A stretch of 64,000 bases of DNA from assembly GCF_009932335.1 (NCBI RefSeq), contig NZ_BLJF01000001.1:3534001-3598000 (forward strand). Reading direction: 5' to 3'. Both the position numbers and the translations under genes were made by a program. This document shows, piece by piece, positions 45,287 through 54,480 of the stretch. This DNA is from Pseudomonas asiatica. GTDB taxonomy: Bacteria > Pseudomonadota > Gammaproteobacteria > Pseudomonadales > Pseudomonadaceae. Position 1 is the first letter of the stretch; the number at the start of each line of letters is the position of its first letter. The notes beneath the pieces were generated by a model. That model saw only the letters and a program-made list of their open reading frames with translations, was not told the DNA's origin and did no database searches.

Positions 45287-46234
45287 ATGACCAACAACAT
45301 CTTCACCGGCACCATGCCCGCCCTGATGACCCCCTGCACCGCCGAGCGCAAGCCGGACTTCGACGCCCTGGTGCGCAAGGGCCGCGAACTGATCGAGGCC
45401 GGTATGAGCGCCGTGGTGTACTGCGGCTCGATGGGCGACTGGCCGCTGCTGACCGAAGCAGAGCGCCAGGAAGGCGTGGCGCGCCTGGTGGCCGCCGGCA
45501 TCCCGACCATCGTCGGCACCGGCGCGGTGAACACCCGTGAAGCAGTATCCCACGCCGCCCACGCGGCCAAGGTTGGTGCCGCCGGCCTCATGGTCATCCC
45601 TCGCGTGCTCAGCCGCGGCGCCTCGCTGATTGCCCAGAAGCACCACTTCTCGGCCATCCTGGCAGCCGCACCGAAGCTGCCGGCGGTGATCTACAACAGC
45701 CCCTACTATGGCTTCGCCACCCGCGCCGACCTGTTCTTCGAACTGCGCAGCGAGTTCCCCAACCTGATCGGCTTCAAGGAGTTCGGCGGTGGCGCCGACC
45801 TGCGCTACGCCGCCGAGCACATCACCTCCAAGGATGACGACGTGACCCTGATGGTCGGCGTCGACACCCAGGTGGTACATGGTTTCGTCAACTGCAACGC
45901 CACCGGTGCCATCACCGGCATCGGCAACGCCCTGCCGCGTGAGGTGCTGCACCTGGTGAGCCTGAGCAAACAGGCGGCCAAAGGTGATGCCAAGGCCCGC
46001 CGCCTGGCGCGTGAACTGGAGGCGGCGCTGGCGGTGCTGTCGTCGTTCGATGAAGGCTGCGACCTGGTGCTCTACTACAAGCACCTGATGGTGCTGAACG
46101 GTGACAGCGAATACAGCCTGCACTTCAACGAGACCGACGTGCTGACCGACGCCCAGCGCAACTATGCCGAGCAGCAGTACGCGCTGTTCCGCAGCTGGTA
46201 CGCCAGCTGGTCGGCTGAGCAGAACCTGGCCTGA
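45287..46234 (+). CDS. DHDPS-family deaminase of hydroxyproline catabolism
   Basis: This 315-residue class I aldolase-fold protein has the Schiff-base Lys in NLIGFKEFGGG and the Tyr in VIYNSPYYGF. In hydroxyproline clusters it is the 1-pyrroline-4-hydroxy-2-carboxylate deaminase, giving 2-oxoglutarate semialdehyde. The ATG at 45287 lies eight bases after GAGGAG; an in-frame GTG at 45278 overlaps that site and is not used. 45-base gap after the epimerase. Confidence 0.9.
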   Translation: MTNNIFTGTMPALMTPCTAERKPDFDALVRKGRELIEAGMSAVVYCGSMGDWPLLTEAERQEGVARLVAAGIPTIVGTGAVNTREAVSHAAHAAKVGAAGLMVIPRVLSRGASLIAQKHHFSAILAAAPKLPAVIYNSPYYGFATRADLFFELRSEFPNLIGFKEFGGGADLRYAAEHITSKDDDVTLMVGVDTQVVHGFVNCNATGAITGIGNALPREVLHLVSLSKQAAKGDAKARRLARELEAALAVLSSFDEGCDLVLYYKHLMVLNGDSEYSLHFNETDVLTDAQRNYAEQQYALFRSWYASWSAEQNLA

Positions 46235-46262
46235 TCACCTGATTCCAGGCCGAGCCGCAGCC

Positions 46263-46352
46263 CTGTGGGAGCGGGTTCACCCGCGAACACCGGCGAAGCC
46301 GGTGCCAGGCACCGAGTCGCCTGCTTCGCGGGTAAACCCGCTCCTACAAAGG
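46263..46352. repeat. REP pair with short central hairpin
   Basis: Arms at about 46263-46288 (TGTGGGAGCGGGTTCACCCG) and 46325-46352 (TTCGCGGGTAAACCCGCTCC) flank a small hairpin CACCGGCGAAGCCGGTG. It lies between the deaminase and dehydrogenase genes. Confidence 0.8.
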
Positions 46353-46390
46353 CCGCGCTCTCTCTTGATATTGATTCCAAAGGAGGCTCC

Positions 46391-47968
46391 ATGACCCTCA
46401 CAGGCAACCTGCTGATCGGCCAGACGCCGGTAACCGGCAGCCGCGAAGCCATCCGTGGCATCGACCCGGCCACCGGCCAGACACTGGAACCGGCCTACCT
46501 CGGCGGCACCGGCGAACACGTGGCCCAGGCCTGCGCCCTGGCCTGGGCGGCGTTCGATGCCTACCGCGAAACCTCGCTCGAGCAACGGGCACAATTCCTC
46601 GAAACCATCGCCACGCAGATCGAAGCGCTGGGTGATGCCCTGATCGATCGCGCCGTGGCCGAAAGCGGCCTGCCAAAGGCGCGCATCCAGGGCGAACGTG
46701 GCCGCACCTGCACCCAGTTGCGCACCTTCGCCCGTGTGGTGCGGGCTGGCGAATGGCTGGACGTGCGGGTCGACAATGCCCTGCCTGAGCGCCAGCCCCT
46801 GCCGCGTGCCGACCTGCGCCAGCGCCAGGTGGCCCTGGGGCCAGTGGCGGTATTCGGCGCCAGCAATTTCCCATTGGCCTTCTCGGTGGCCGGTGGCGAC
46901 ACCGCCTCGGCCCTGGCCGCCGGTTGCCCGGTGGTGGTCAAGGCCCACGGCGCCCACCCGGGCACCAGCGAGCTGGTCGGCCAGGCAGTGGCAAAGGCCG
47001 TGAAGCAGTGCGGCTTGCCGGCCGGTGTGTTTTCGCTGTTGTACGGCTCCGGTCGTGAAGTGGGCATTGCGCTGGTCAGCGACCCGCGCATCAAGGCCGT
47101 TGGCTTTACCGGCTCGCGCAGCGGTGGCATTGCGCTGTGCCAGGCGGCCCAGGCCCGCCCCGAGCCGATCCCGGTGTACGCCGAAATGAGCTCGATCAAC
47201 CCGGTGTTCCTGTTCGACACCGCCCTGCAGACCCGCGCCGAGGCACTGGCACAAGGCTTCGTCGCCTCGCTGACCCAGGGTGCCGGCCAGTTCTGCACCA
47301 ACCCCGGCCTGGTGATTGCCCGCCAGGGGCCGGCGTTGCAGCGCTTCATCGACGCCGCCAGCGAACACGTGCGCAAGGCTGCGGCGCAGACCATGCTCAC
47401 CCCGGGCATCTTCAGTGCCTACCAGGCCGGTGTCGGCGCCCTGGCCGCAAACGTCAATGCCCAGGCCGCCGCCAGTGGCCAGGCCGGGCAAGGCCCCAAC
47501 CAGTGCCAGGCGCAGCTGTTCGTGACCCAGGCCGAAGCGTTCCTCGCCGACCCGGCGTTGCAGGCCGAAGTCTTCGGCGCGGCGTCGCTGGTGGTGGCCT
47601 GCGCCAACGATGAGCAAGTGCGCCAGGTGGCCGAGCATCTGGAAGGCCAACTGACCGCCACCCTGCAACTGGACGATGCCGACATCGACAGCGCCCGCGC
47701 CCTGCTGCCGACCCTTGAGCGCAAGGCTGGCCGCATCCTGGTCAATGGCTGGCCGACCGGTGTAGAGGTATGCGACGCGATGGTCCACGGCGGGCCGTTC
47801 CCGGCCACCTCCGATGCCCGCACCACTTCGGTGGGCACTGCGGCGATCCTGCGCTTCCTGCGCCCGGTGTGCTACCAGGACTTCCCCGATGCCCTGCTGC
47901 CGCAGGCACTGAAACACGGCAACCCGCTGCAGCTTCGGCGCCTGCTCGACGGTAAACGGGAAGGCTGA
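46391..47968 (+). CDS. 2-oxoglutarate semialdehyde (2,5-dioxovalerate) dehydrogenase
   Basis: This 525-residue aldehyde dehydrogenase has the catalytic Cys in [11 protein letters not shown], a general base Glu in [12 protein letters not shown] and the cofactor loop [10 protein letters not shown]. It oxidises 2-oxoglutarate semialdehyde to 2-oxoglutarate, the last step of the pathway. ATG 46391 follows AAAGGAGG. The oxidase gene starts two bases after it. Confidence 0.9.
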   Translation: MTLTGNLLIGQTPVTGSREAIRGIDPATGQTLEPAYLGGTGEHVAQACALAWAAFDAYRETSLEQRAQFLETIATQIEALGDALIDRAVAESGLPKARIQGERGRTCTQLRTFARVVRAGEWLDVRVDNALPERQPLPRADLRQRQVALGPVAVFGASNFPLAFSVAGGDTASALAAGCPVVVKAHGAHPGTSELVGQAVAKAVKQCGLPAGVFSLLYGSGREVGIALVSDPRIKAVGFTGSRSGGIALCQAAQARPEPIPVYAEMSSINPVFLFDTALQTRAEALAQGFVASLTQGAGQFCTNPGLVIARQGPALQRFIDAASEHVRKAAAQTMLTPGIFSAYQAGVGALAANVNAQAAASGQAGQGPNQCQAQLFVTQAEAFLADPALQAEVFGAASLVVACANDEQVRQVAEHLEGQLTATLQLDDADIDSARALLPTLERKAGRILVNGWPTGVEVCDAMVHGGPFPATSDARTTSVGTAAILRFLRPVCYQDFPDALLPQALKHGNPLQLRRLLDGKREG

Positions 47969-47970
47969 GC

Positions 47971-49218
47971 ATGGTCGAAACCGCTGAAACCGATATCGCC
48001 GTGGTCGGCGCCGGCATTGTCGGCGTCGCCTGTGCCCTGCAACTGGCCCGCAAAGGCCGCCGGGTAACCCTGGTCGACCGTCAGGCACCCGGTCGAGGCG
48101 CGTCCTATGGCAACGCCGGGCACCTGGCCACCGAGCAGGTATTCCCGATTGCCGATCTGTCGATTCTCAAACGCCTGCCGCGCATGTTGCTGGACCCGAT
48201 GGGCCCGTTGCGCCTGGACTGGAAGTACCTGCCCAAGGCCATGCCGTGGTTCACCCGCCTGCTGCTCAACCTGCGCCCTGGCCCGTTCCAGCGCAGCGTG
48301 GCCGGCATCCGCTCGTTGAACGAAGGCAGCCTGGGTGCCTGGCAGCGGCTGCTAGGCTCGATCGGGCGCGGCGAACTGTTTCAGGAAGATGGCTCGCTGC
48401 TGGTGTTCGAGCGGCCGGAGTCGCGCCAGGCCCTGGAGGCCTTGCGGACGCGCATGCAACAGCAAGCGGTGGCGGTGGACTTCTGGTCGGCCGACACTGT
48501 GCGCGAGGCGGCGCCGCAACTGAGCCCGTCGTTGCTGGGAGGGCTGTTCTTCCCGCGTACCGGACACTTCATCGACCCCTACCGGGTGGTGTGCGAACTG
48601 TTCGAAGCGGCCAAGGCCAATGGCGTGCGTTTTGTCCAGGCACAAGTCGATGGCGGGCGGCTGCACAGCGGCGGGGTCAGCCTGGCCAGCGATCAGGGCA
48701 CGCTCGATGCCCGCCAGGTGCTGATCAGTTGTGGTGCGCATTCCGCGCGGTTGACCGCCGCACTGACCGGCAAGCGGGTGCCACTGGACACCGAGCGCGG
48801 CTACCACCTGATGTTGCCTGGCGAGCATCAGCGTTTGCCGTTTGCAGTCACATCGCTGGAGCGCAAGTTCATCATGACGCCCATGGCCGAGGGCCTGCGC
48901 CTGGCCGGCACGGTGGAGTTCGCCGGGCTGGACGCGCCGCCGAGCATGCAGCGGGCTTGGCAGTTGCACCGCTTGAGCAAGGGGTTGTTCCGGAGGGACC
49001 TGAGTGTTGAGGGAGCGACGCCGTGGATGGGCTTCCGGCCTTCGTTGCCAGATTCGTTACCGGTGATCGACCGGGTGTGTGATGGGCGGGTGCTGTTGGC
49101 GTTCGGGCATCAGCACCTGGGTTTGACCCAGGCGGCGGTGACAGCGGAATGGGTGGGGCGGTTGGCCGAGCGGGCCGGTGGACCGGAGATGGGGGCTTAC
49201 CGGTTGGATCGGTTCTAG
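47971..49218 (+). CDS. FAD-dependent D-amino acid dehydrogenase (cis-4-hydroxy-D-proline oxidase)
   Basis: This 415-residue flavoprotein has the Rossmann motif IAVVGAGIVGVACALQLA near the start and a DAO-type body. It would oxidise cis-4-hydroxy-D-proline to the pyrroline that the deaminase uses, passing electrons to the respiratory chain. The start codon is two bases after the previous stop. It is the last gene of the cluster. Confidence 0.9.
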   Translation: MVETAETDIAVVGAGIVGVACALQLARKGRRVTLVDRQAPGRGASYGNAGHLATEQVFPIADLSILKRLPRMLLDPMGPLRLDWKYLPKAMPWFTRLLLNLRPGPFQRSVAGIRSLNEGSLGAWQRLLGSIGRGELFQEDGSLLVFERPESRQALEALRTRMQQQAVAVDFWSADTVREAAPQLSPSLLGGLFFPRTGHFIDPYRVVCELFEAAKANGVRFVQAQVDGGRLHSGGVSLASDQGTLDARQVLISCGAHSARLTAALTGKRVPLDTERGYHLMLPGEHQRLPFAVTSLERKFIMTPMAEGLRLAGTVEFAGLDAPPSMQRAWQLHRLSKGLFRRDLSVEGATPWMGFRPSLPDSLPVIDRVCDGRVLLAFGHQHLGLTQAAVTAEWVGRLAERAGGPEMGAYRLDRF

Positions 49219-49223
49219 ATTCG

Positions 49224-49326
49224 GGGGCCGCTGTGCGGCCCTTTCGCGACACAAGGCCGCTCCTACAGGGGACCGCGTACGCTTGTAGGAGCGGCCTTGT
49301 GTCGCGAAAGGGCTGCGCAGCAGCCC
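49224..49326. repeat. REP pair, ACACAAGGCCG subtype
   Basis: Perfect inverted arms (CCTTTCGCGACACAAGGCCG and complement) about a 14-base loop between convergent genes; a probable shared terminator. Confidence 0.88.
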
Positions 49327-49335
49327 CGGTATCAC

Positions 49336-50427
49336 TCAGCGATAACGCTCGAGCCAGTGCGCATACGGTGCAGGCAAGGTCCAGGAGGCTTTCTCCACCC
49401 CCAACTCCTTGGCCGCAAAGTAAGCCCAGTGCGGGTCTGCCAGGTGCGCACGCCCTACCGATACCAGGTCCAGCTGATTGGCTTGCAGCGCTGCTTCCGC
49501 CAGTTGCGGCGTACCAAAACCCCACGCCGAGGTCACCGGCAGCTTCGCCTCACGGCGCACGCGCTCGGCAATCGGCCCCATGAACGCCGGGCCCCACGGG
49601 ATATTGGTGTCGGGAATGGTGAAGCCGACACTCACGCTCAGCAGGTCGAGGCCGCCAGCCTTGAAACGGCGCGCCAGTTCGATCGACTCTTCCAGCGTCT
49701 GCTCATCCCGGCCGTCGTACTCCAGCACACCAAAACGCGCGGTCAGGGGCAGGTTCTCTGGCCATACCTCACGTACCGCTGCCAGGGTTTCCAGCAGGAA
49801 GCGGCTGCGGTTGTCGAAGCTGCCACCGTAGGCGTCGGTACGCTTGTTGGAGTGCTCGGAGAAGAAACTCTGGCCCAGGTAACCATGGGCAAAGTGCAGC
49901 TCGATCCACTCGAAACCGGCATCGCGCGCACGGCGGGCGGCATCGACGAAGTCCTGTTTGACCCGGGCAATGTCGTCCAGGGTCATCTCGCGCGGCACTT
50001 GTGGCAGGTGCGCGCCGAAGGCGATGGCGGACGGGGCAATGGTTTCCCAGCCGCGGGCGTCGTCGGCGGCAATGTGGTCGTCACCTTCCCACGGGCGGTT
50101 GGCGCTGGCCTTGCGCCCGGCGTGGGCAATCTGGATACCTGGCACGGAACCGGCGGCCTTGATTGCCTGCACCACCGGCACGAAAGCCTGGGCGTGGGCA
50201 TCGCTCCAGATGCCGGCGCAACCGGGGGTGATGCGCCCTTCCGGTGCCACGGCAGTGGCCTCGACCACCAGCAGGCCGGCACCGCCACGGGCCAGGCCGG
50301 CCAGATGCACGTGGTGCCAGTCGTTGATCATGCCGTCCTCGGCCATGTATTGGCACATCGGTGGAATGGCAATGCGGTTGCGCAGGGTGACGTCCTTGAG
50401 GGTATACGGTTCGAACAAAGCGGACAT
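49336..50427 (-). CDS. xenA: Xenobiotic reductase A (old yellow enzyme family)
   Basis: This 363-residue FMN oxidoreductase agrees closely with P. putida XenA as I know it (MSALFEPYTLKDVTLRNRIA; QIAHAGRKASANRPWEGDDH; LHFAHGYLGQSFFS). XenA reduces enones and nitro compounds using NADPH. I chose ATG 50427, preceded by GGGAG; a TTG two codons upstream is not needed. It is divergent from an ArsR-type regulator with a perfect operator between them. Confidence 0.94.
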   Translation of the reverse strand: MSALFEPYTLKDVTLRNRIAIPPMCQYMAEDGMINDWHHVHLAGLARGGAGLLVVEATAVAPEGRITPGCAGIWSDAHAQAFVPVVQAIKAAGSVPGIQIAHAGRKASANRPWEGDDHIAADDARGWETIAPSAIAFGAHLPQVPREMTLDDIARVKQDFVDAARRARDAGFEWIELHFAHGYLGQSFFSEHSNKRTDAYGGSFDNRSRFLLETLAAVREVWPENLPLTARFGVLEYDGRDEQTLEESIELARRFKAGGLDLLSVSVGFTIPDTNIPWGPAFMGPIAERVRREAKLPVTSAWGFGTPQLAEAALQANQLDLVSVGRAHLADPHWAYFAAKELGVEKASWTLPAPYAHWLERYR

Positions 50428-50455
50428 GGGCAAGCTCCCGGGCTATCTGATTACG

Positions 50456-50479
50456 ATAGTTCGATCATAATCGAACTAT
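50456..50479. promoter_or_regulatory. Perfect palindromic operator between xenA and the ArsR regulator
   Basis: Arms ATAGTTCGAT (50456-50465) and ATCGAACTAT (50470-50479) are perfectly inverted around CATA. ArsR dimers bind 12-2-12-type inverted repeats of this form. It lies 28 bases before the xenA ATG, so binding would block xenA and the regulator itself. Confidence 0.75.
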
Positions 50480-50504
50480 GGCAATTAATGATAGCCCCGT
50501 TATC

Positions 50505-50813
50505 ATGACGACCATGCGAGCCTATCAACATCCCAATTCTGAAGACCTCACCCTGGAACGCCTGCTCTATGCCCTGAGCGACCCGGTGCGCCTGGGTATC
50601 GTGCGCCACCTGGCGGGCGTGGCCGAAGCCAGCTGTGGCGAGCTGGACGGCGGCCGGCCGAAGTCGAGCATGTCCCACCATTTTCGCGTGCTGCGTGATG
50701 CGGGGTTGGTGCATACCCGCAATGTGGGGACTACCCACATGAATTCGTTGCGTAGCGAGATGCTGGGGGAGCGGTTTCCCGGGCTGCTGGACTGCATTCT
50801 GCGGCAACAGTGA
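50505..50813 (+). CDS. ArsR-family repressor, probable regulator of xenA
   Basis: This 102-residue winged-helix protein has LERLLYALSDPVRLGIVRHL and GGRPKSSMSHHFRVLRDAGLV (recognition helix). No metal-binding CVC motif is present, so it probably senses an organic ligand or a reactive thiol modifier. I chose the ATG at 50505; an ATG at 50478 overlaps the operator and one at 50514 is possible. It is divergent from xenA. Confidence 0.85.
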   Translation: MTTMRAYQHPNSEDLTLERLLYALSDPVRLGIVRHLAGVAEASCGELDGGRPKSSMSHHFRVLRDAGLVHTRNVGTTHMNSLRSEMLGERFPGLLDCILRQQ

Positions 50814-50819
50814 TTTTCC

Positions 50820-50930
50820 TGTGCCGGCCTCTTCGCGGGTAAACCCGCTCCTACAGGATAATCACTGTCTTCAAGACCTGTGCGGTTTCTGTGGGAGCGG
50901 GTTTACCCGCGAAAGGGCCAGAACAGGCAA
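50820..50930. repeat. REP pair, GGGTAAACCCGC subtype
   Basis: Inverted arms (CTTCGCGGGTAAACCCGCTC) about a spacer with TTCAAGACCTGTGCGGTTTC. Lies between convergent regulators. Confidence 0.88.
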
Positions 50931-50932
50931 AA

Positions 50933-51550
50933 TCAATCTTCTTTCTTGCCCAGGGCAAACCGGCATACCTGCCCTCCCCTGAGCATGCACTCCTCATGGC
51001 TCACCTCGGCCCCACCCAAGGCCCCGATCAGCGCCAGGTCCAGCTCGCACACCACCGGGTGCGCCTTGGCCAGGTGATGGAACACGCAATTGTGCGCAAC
51101 GATCTGCGGCTCGCCCCCCGAGCGGAAGAACACCTGTGCCTCGTACCCGGCATTGTTCATGTGCTCGACGATGCGTGCCTCATCCACCACTTGGTGCTCC
51201 AGGTCCGCCGCCAGCTTGCGCCCCAGCTGGCGCATCAGCGCCAGCAACGCCTCCTGCCCCAGCAAGCCGGCCACTTCCGCAATCAGCAGGTTGGCCAGCA
51301 ACGGGTACTGCCGCGGGAACAGTTCGCGGGCCTGTTCGGTCAGCTCGTGCAGCTGCTCCGGGCGTCGCCCGGTGGGCCGGGTAGCGCCACGCTTGACCAG
51401 GCCGTCGCGCTCCAGCGCTGCCAGGTGCTGGCGCACCGCCGTGCGGGTGATTGCCAGGGCCTGCGCCAGGTCGTCGATGCTCATGCCGGCCGGCTGGAGC
51501 AGCAACGCATGGAGCAGGTCCTGTTGGGTACGGCCCAGGCCTTCGAGCAT
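50933..51550 (-). CDS. SufR-like winged-helix regulator with cysteine motif
   Basis: This 205-residue protein has an N-terminal winged helix (MSIDDLAQALAITRTAVRQHL, wing GATRPTGRRPEQ). The C-terminal part has four cysteines in the order C-x12-C-x19-C-x7-C (HNCVFHHLAKAHPVVCE ... EECMLRGGQVCRF). The spacing resembles the iron-sulfur-binding motif of SufR-type regulators, so it may sense iron-sulfur status or nitric oxide. Its ATG overlaps the stop of the upstream gene by one base (TGATG), so they are coupled. Confidence 0.75.
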   Translation of the reverse strand: MLEGLGRTQQDLLHALLLQPAGMSIDDLAQALAITRTAVRQHLAALERDGLVKRGATRPTGRRPEQLHELTEQARELFPRQYPLLANLLIAEVAGLLGQEALLALMRQLGRKLAADLEHQVVDEARIVEHMNNAGYEAQVFFRSGGEPQIVAHNCVFHHLAKAHPVVCELDLALIGALGGAEVSHEECMLRGGQVCRFALGKKED

Positions 51551-52194
51551 CAGAATTTGTCCGGGAACTGCTTGACCAACGCCGCAGCCAGAGCGTCGGA
51601 AAGGGTCAGGATATGCTCGCGCATCATCGCCCAGGTGCGCGCCTCGCCTACGTAGTCAGCGGCCGCCAACTGGTCGATCTGGGCCACGTGGTGCCCGCCG
51701 TGGGCGCTGAGCAGCGTCAGCAGGGTCGGCTCGGGCAGGTTCGGGTTGGCCTTGGCCAGAAACGCGGCGATGGCCTTGGCATTGCTGTTCAGCTCGTTGA
51801 CCGCGGCTTGCTGGCCTTTTTTGTCCTTGGCCACGGTGGCGTCGCTGTAGTGCTTTATGGCGCCCCAGTGGCCGGCCAGCAGCTTCAGCAACTGATCGGC
51901 GGCAGGCTGGCCGTACAGCGGGGCAATACTGTTGGCGATCCTGGTGGCGTCGGTGACCACTTCCTTGGCAGCGACTTCGGCCTCCTTGGCATTACCGGCT
52001 TGATTGGCCACGGCATGGTTGCGCACCCAGAAGATGTGCTCGACCCACAGGTCGCGCAGGGCCATGCGTGTGGTCATTGCAGCAGATTCGGCAGGTTTGG
52101 CGGCAGGGGTTTCGCTGGAGTAGGAGTAGCTTTGGCTCCATGCCGGCTGGGCGCACAGGGCTAGCAGCAGTAAGGCGGCAATCTTGATGTTCAT
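51550..52194 (-). CDS. Secreted helical protein coupled to the SufR-like regulator
   Basis: This 214-residue protein has a signal peptide (MNIKIAALLLLALCAQPAWS) and a helical body. Conserved-looking histidines lie in LWVEHIFWVRNHAVAN, HWGAIKHYSD and SAHGGHHVAQID, which could bind metal or heme. ATG 52194 follows a strong GGAGGG. No family name is known to me. Translational coupling to a cysteine-rich regulator suggests a shared metal or redox role. Confidence 0.65.
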   Translation of the reverse strand: MNIKIAALLLLALCAQPAWSQSYSYSSETPAAKPAESAAMTTRMALRDLWVEHIFWVRNHAVANQAGNAKEAEVAAKEVVTDATRIANSIAPLYGQPAADQLLKLLAGHWGAIKHYSDATVAKDKKGQQAAVNELNSNAKAIAAFLAKANPNLPEPTLLTLLSAHGGHHVAQIDQLAAADYVGEARTWAMMREHILTLSDALAAALVKQFPDKF

Positions 52195-52290
52195 GACGGC
52201 ACCCTCCTGGAGGGGATCGACTGACAAGATTAATTTAAGCATCAAAATATGTTTTTATTGGGGCTGAGCTGGGTTTCCGATCAGTGGTTT

Positions 52291-52380
52291 CCTGAGCTGG
52301 CCCCTTCGCAGCACAAGGCTGCTCCTACAGATACGGCGCCGTGCCTGTAGGAGCAGCCTTGTGCTGCGAAGGGGCCGGAC
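52291..52380. repeat. REP pair, GCACAAGGCTGC subtype
   Basis: Inverted arms (GGCCCCTTCGCAGCACAAGG and complement) with a 17-base spacer lie between the secreted-protein gene and the mqo terminator. Confidence 0.88.
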
Positions 52381-52390
52381 ACAGGCAACA

Positions 52391-52419
52391 AAAAAGCCAC
52401 GAGGTCTCCCCCGTGGCTT
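52391..52419 (-). terminator. Intrinsic terminator of mqo
   Basis: On the minus strand AAGCCACG (complement) and CGTGGCTT form a stem (52394-52401 with 52412-52419) followed by a T-run. It lies 20 bases after the mqo stop. Confidence 0.85.
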
Positions 52420-52438
52420 CTGTCACAACAATGGCCGA

Positions 52439-54076
52439 TTACAGCGCCATGTCATTCTCAGGCTTGCTCTCGACCGGCTGGCTAGGTGCAACCGTGGTGC
52501 CGACGCTCTCGTCGATCACCGGTGGTTTCTCCAGCTGCAGCACTTCAGCGGTGTAGTTCCACTCTTTCTGGGTGGCCGCCGCCGAGTCGTTCAGCTTGGT
52601 GCCGTAGCTCGGCACGATCTGCTTGATCTTGGCCTGCCACTCTGGGGTAGCGACCTTCTCCTTGAACACGGTTTCCAGCACGTTCAGCATGATCGGTGCC
52701 GCAGTCGAAGCACCTGGCGATGCACCCAGCAGGCCGGCGATGGTGCGGTCTTCGGAAGCGACCACTTCGGTGCCCAGCTTCAGCACGCCACCCTTCTCGG
52801 CATCACGCTTGATGATCTGCACGCGCTGGCCGGCCTGCCACAAGCGCCAGTCTTCCTTCTTGGCGTTCGGGAAGTAGGTACGCAGGGCTTCGAAGCGGTC
52901 GTCGTCAGACAGCATCAACTGGCCAGCGAGATATTCCACCAGCGGGTACTGATCGATGCCGACCTTGGTCATCGGCCACACGTTGTGGGTGGTGGTGCTG
53001 CTCAGCAGGTCCAGGTACGAGCCGTTCTTCAGGAACTTGGTCGAGAAGGTGGCAAATGGGCCAAACAGGATCACGCGCTTGCCATCCAGCACGCGGGTGT
53101 CCAGGTGCGGAACCGACATGGGTGGCGCACCGGTCGAGGCGATGCCGTAGGCCTTGGCCATGTGCTGCATGGCCACGGTCGGGTTCTCGGTCACCAGGAA
53201 CGAGCCGCCCACCGGGAAGCCTGCGTATTCCTTGGCTTCAGGAATGCCCGACTTCTGCAGCAGCTTCAGCGCGCCGCCACCAGCACCGATGAACAGGAAC
53301 TTGGCGTCGGTAGCCGATTCGCTACCGTCCTTCAGGTTCTTGTACTCAACGTGCCACGAGCCGTCCTTGTTGCGGGTGATGTCCTGCACTTCGCTGGACA
53401 GCTTCAGGTCGAAGTTTTCCTGGGTTTTCAGGTGGCCGACGAACTGGCGGGTGATCTCGCCGAAGTTGACGTCCGTACCGATTGGCGTCCAGGTCACGGC
53501 CAGCTTCTGGTTCGGGTCGCGACCTTCCATCATCAGCGGGACCCACTTGGCGATCTGCGCGTGGTCCTCGGAGTACTGCATCGGGCGGAACAGCGGGCTG
53601 GCCTGCAGCGCGTCATAACGCTTTTTCAGGAACTTGATGTTGTCATCGCCCCACACGAAGCTCATGTGCGGAGTGGTGTTGATGAACGAGTGCGGGTTCT
53701 TCAGCACGCCCTGGCGGACCTGCCACGACCAGAACTGGCGGGAGATCTGGAAGGCCTCGTTGATTTCGATGGCCTTGGCGATGTTGACGTTGCCGTCCTT
53801 GTCTTCCGGGGTGTAGTTCAGCTCGGCCAGCGCGGAGTGGCCGGTACCGGCGTTGTTCCAGCCGTTGGAGCTTTCTTCGGCCACGCCATCCAGGCGTTCG
53901 ACCATTTCCATCGACCAGCTTGGCTCCAGCTCGTGCAGCCACACGGCCAGGGTCGAGCTCATGATGCCGCCGCCGACCAGCAGCACATCTACTTTCTTGG
54001 TTTCTGCGGCGTGCGCTTGCATGACGCTTGCAGCGACAGCCAGACCCAGCAAGGTCTTGCCAGCTTTCTTGAACAT
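52439..54076 (-). CDS. mqo: Malate:quinone oxidoreductase
   Basis: This 545-residue FAD enzyme oxidises malate to oxaloacetate and feeds electrons to quinone. The FAD site [19 protein letters not shown] and [19 protein letters not shown] are present. Unusually it begins [23 protein letters not shown], a canonical Sec signal peptide ending AHA-AE, whereas many Mqo proteins start directly at the FAD motif. The enzyme may therefore act at the outer face of the inner membrane. Single gene with its own terminator. Confidence 0.93.
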   Translation of the reverse strand: MFKKAGKTLLGLAVAASVMQAHAAETKKVDVLLVGGGIMSSTLAVWLHELEPSWSMEMVERLDGVAEESSNGWNNAGTGHSALAELNYTPEDKDGNVNIAKAIEINEAFQISRQFWSWQVRQGVLKNPHSFINTTPHMSFVWGDDNIKFLKKRYDALQASPLFRPMQYSEDHAQIAKWVPLMMEGRDPNQKLAVTWTPIGTDVNFGEITRQFVGHLKTQENFDLKLSSEVQDITRNKDGSWHVEYKNLKDGSESATDAKFLFIGAGGGALKLLQKSGIPEAKEYAGFPVGGSFLVTENPTVAMQHMAKAYGIASTGAPPMSVPHLDTRVLDGKRVILFGPFATFSTKFLKNGSYLDLLSSTTTHNVWPMTKVGIDQYPLVEYLAGQLMLSDDDRFEALRTYFPNAKKEDWRLWQAGQRVQIIKRDAEKGGVLKLGTEVVASEDRTIAGLLGASPGASTAAPIMLNVLETVFKEKVATPEWQAKIKQIVPSYGTKLNDSAAATQKEWNYTAEVLQLEKPPVIDESVGTTVAPSQPVESKPENDMAL

Positions 54077-54306
54077 TGATCGATTCCAGTCAGGAGAACA
54101 GAGGGCGGGCCTGTGGCTGGCCCAGGTAAAGCATGTTCTGCAGCGCAGGCTTGTTGTTGATCATTGTTCAGCAGCCAGAGAACCAGAAAACGACTCGGCC
54201 TTTTGTCGAATTGACCGACAAGGCTGAATCGTTTTTCCGATTGTAACTTAAATGCCAGCACAAACAAATTGCCGGCCCGGGAGTCAAGGTGGCGGGTTGT
54301 CTCAGG

Positions 54307-54360
54307 CCTGTGCGCCCGTGTGGGAGCGGGCTTGCCCGCGAAAGGGCCGGCACAGGCCTG
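54307..54360. repeat. Single REP unit, GGGCTTGCCCGC subtype
   Basis: One arm (GTGTGGGAGCGGGCTTGCCC) with the complement of CAGGCCTGTGC at both ends, so it forms one hairpin. It lies in the 404-base mqo/racemase-family intergenic region; the rest is A/T-rich promoter-like DNA (54100-54290) without a named motif. Confidence 0.75.
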
Positions 54361-54480
54361 CGCAAATGCCATTCAAAAAACCGGTCACCCGATCGGATTT
54401 ATTCGACTTACAGCCCCGCCCCACCGCTTTATCCTGCGCCCCAGACCCCGCCTCAATCCGATCAGAACAGGGCCGCCCAT

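Noticed and set aside
44462..46123. Long minus-strand open frame opposite the hydroxyproline genes
   Set aside because: High-GC third-codon bias creates long antisense frames. The plus-strand genes have clear catalytic motifs and ribosome sites; this frame has a low-complexity HQ/GV-rich composition and no motif.
46277..48088. 603-codon minus-strand frame opposite the semialdehyde dehydrogenase
   Set aside because: Shadow of a well-supported plus-strand gene; repetitive Gly/Arg/Gln composition without a domain.
50478..50504. Start of the ArsR gene at 50478
   Set aside because: That ATG overlaps the perfect operator and adds residues before the conserved domain; a later start fits better.
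52361..54079. 572-codon plus-strand frame opposite mqo
   Set aside because: Antisense shadow; it also crosses the REP pair and the mqo terminator.
12099..54360. CRISPR or tRNA-like structures among the repeated hairpins
   Set aside because: They are dispersed intergenic REP palindromes in inverted pairs, not tandem repeats.
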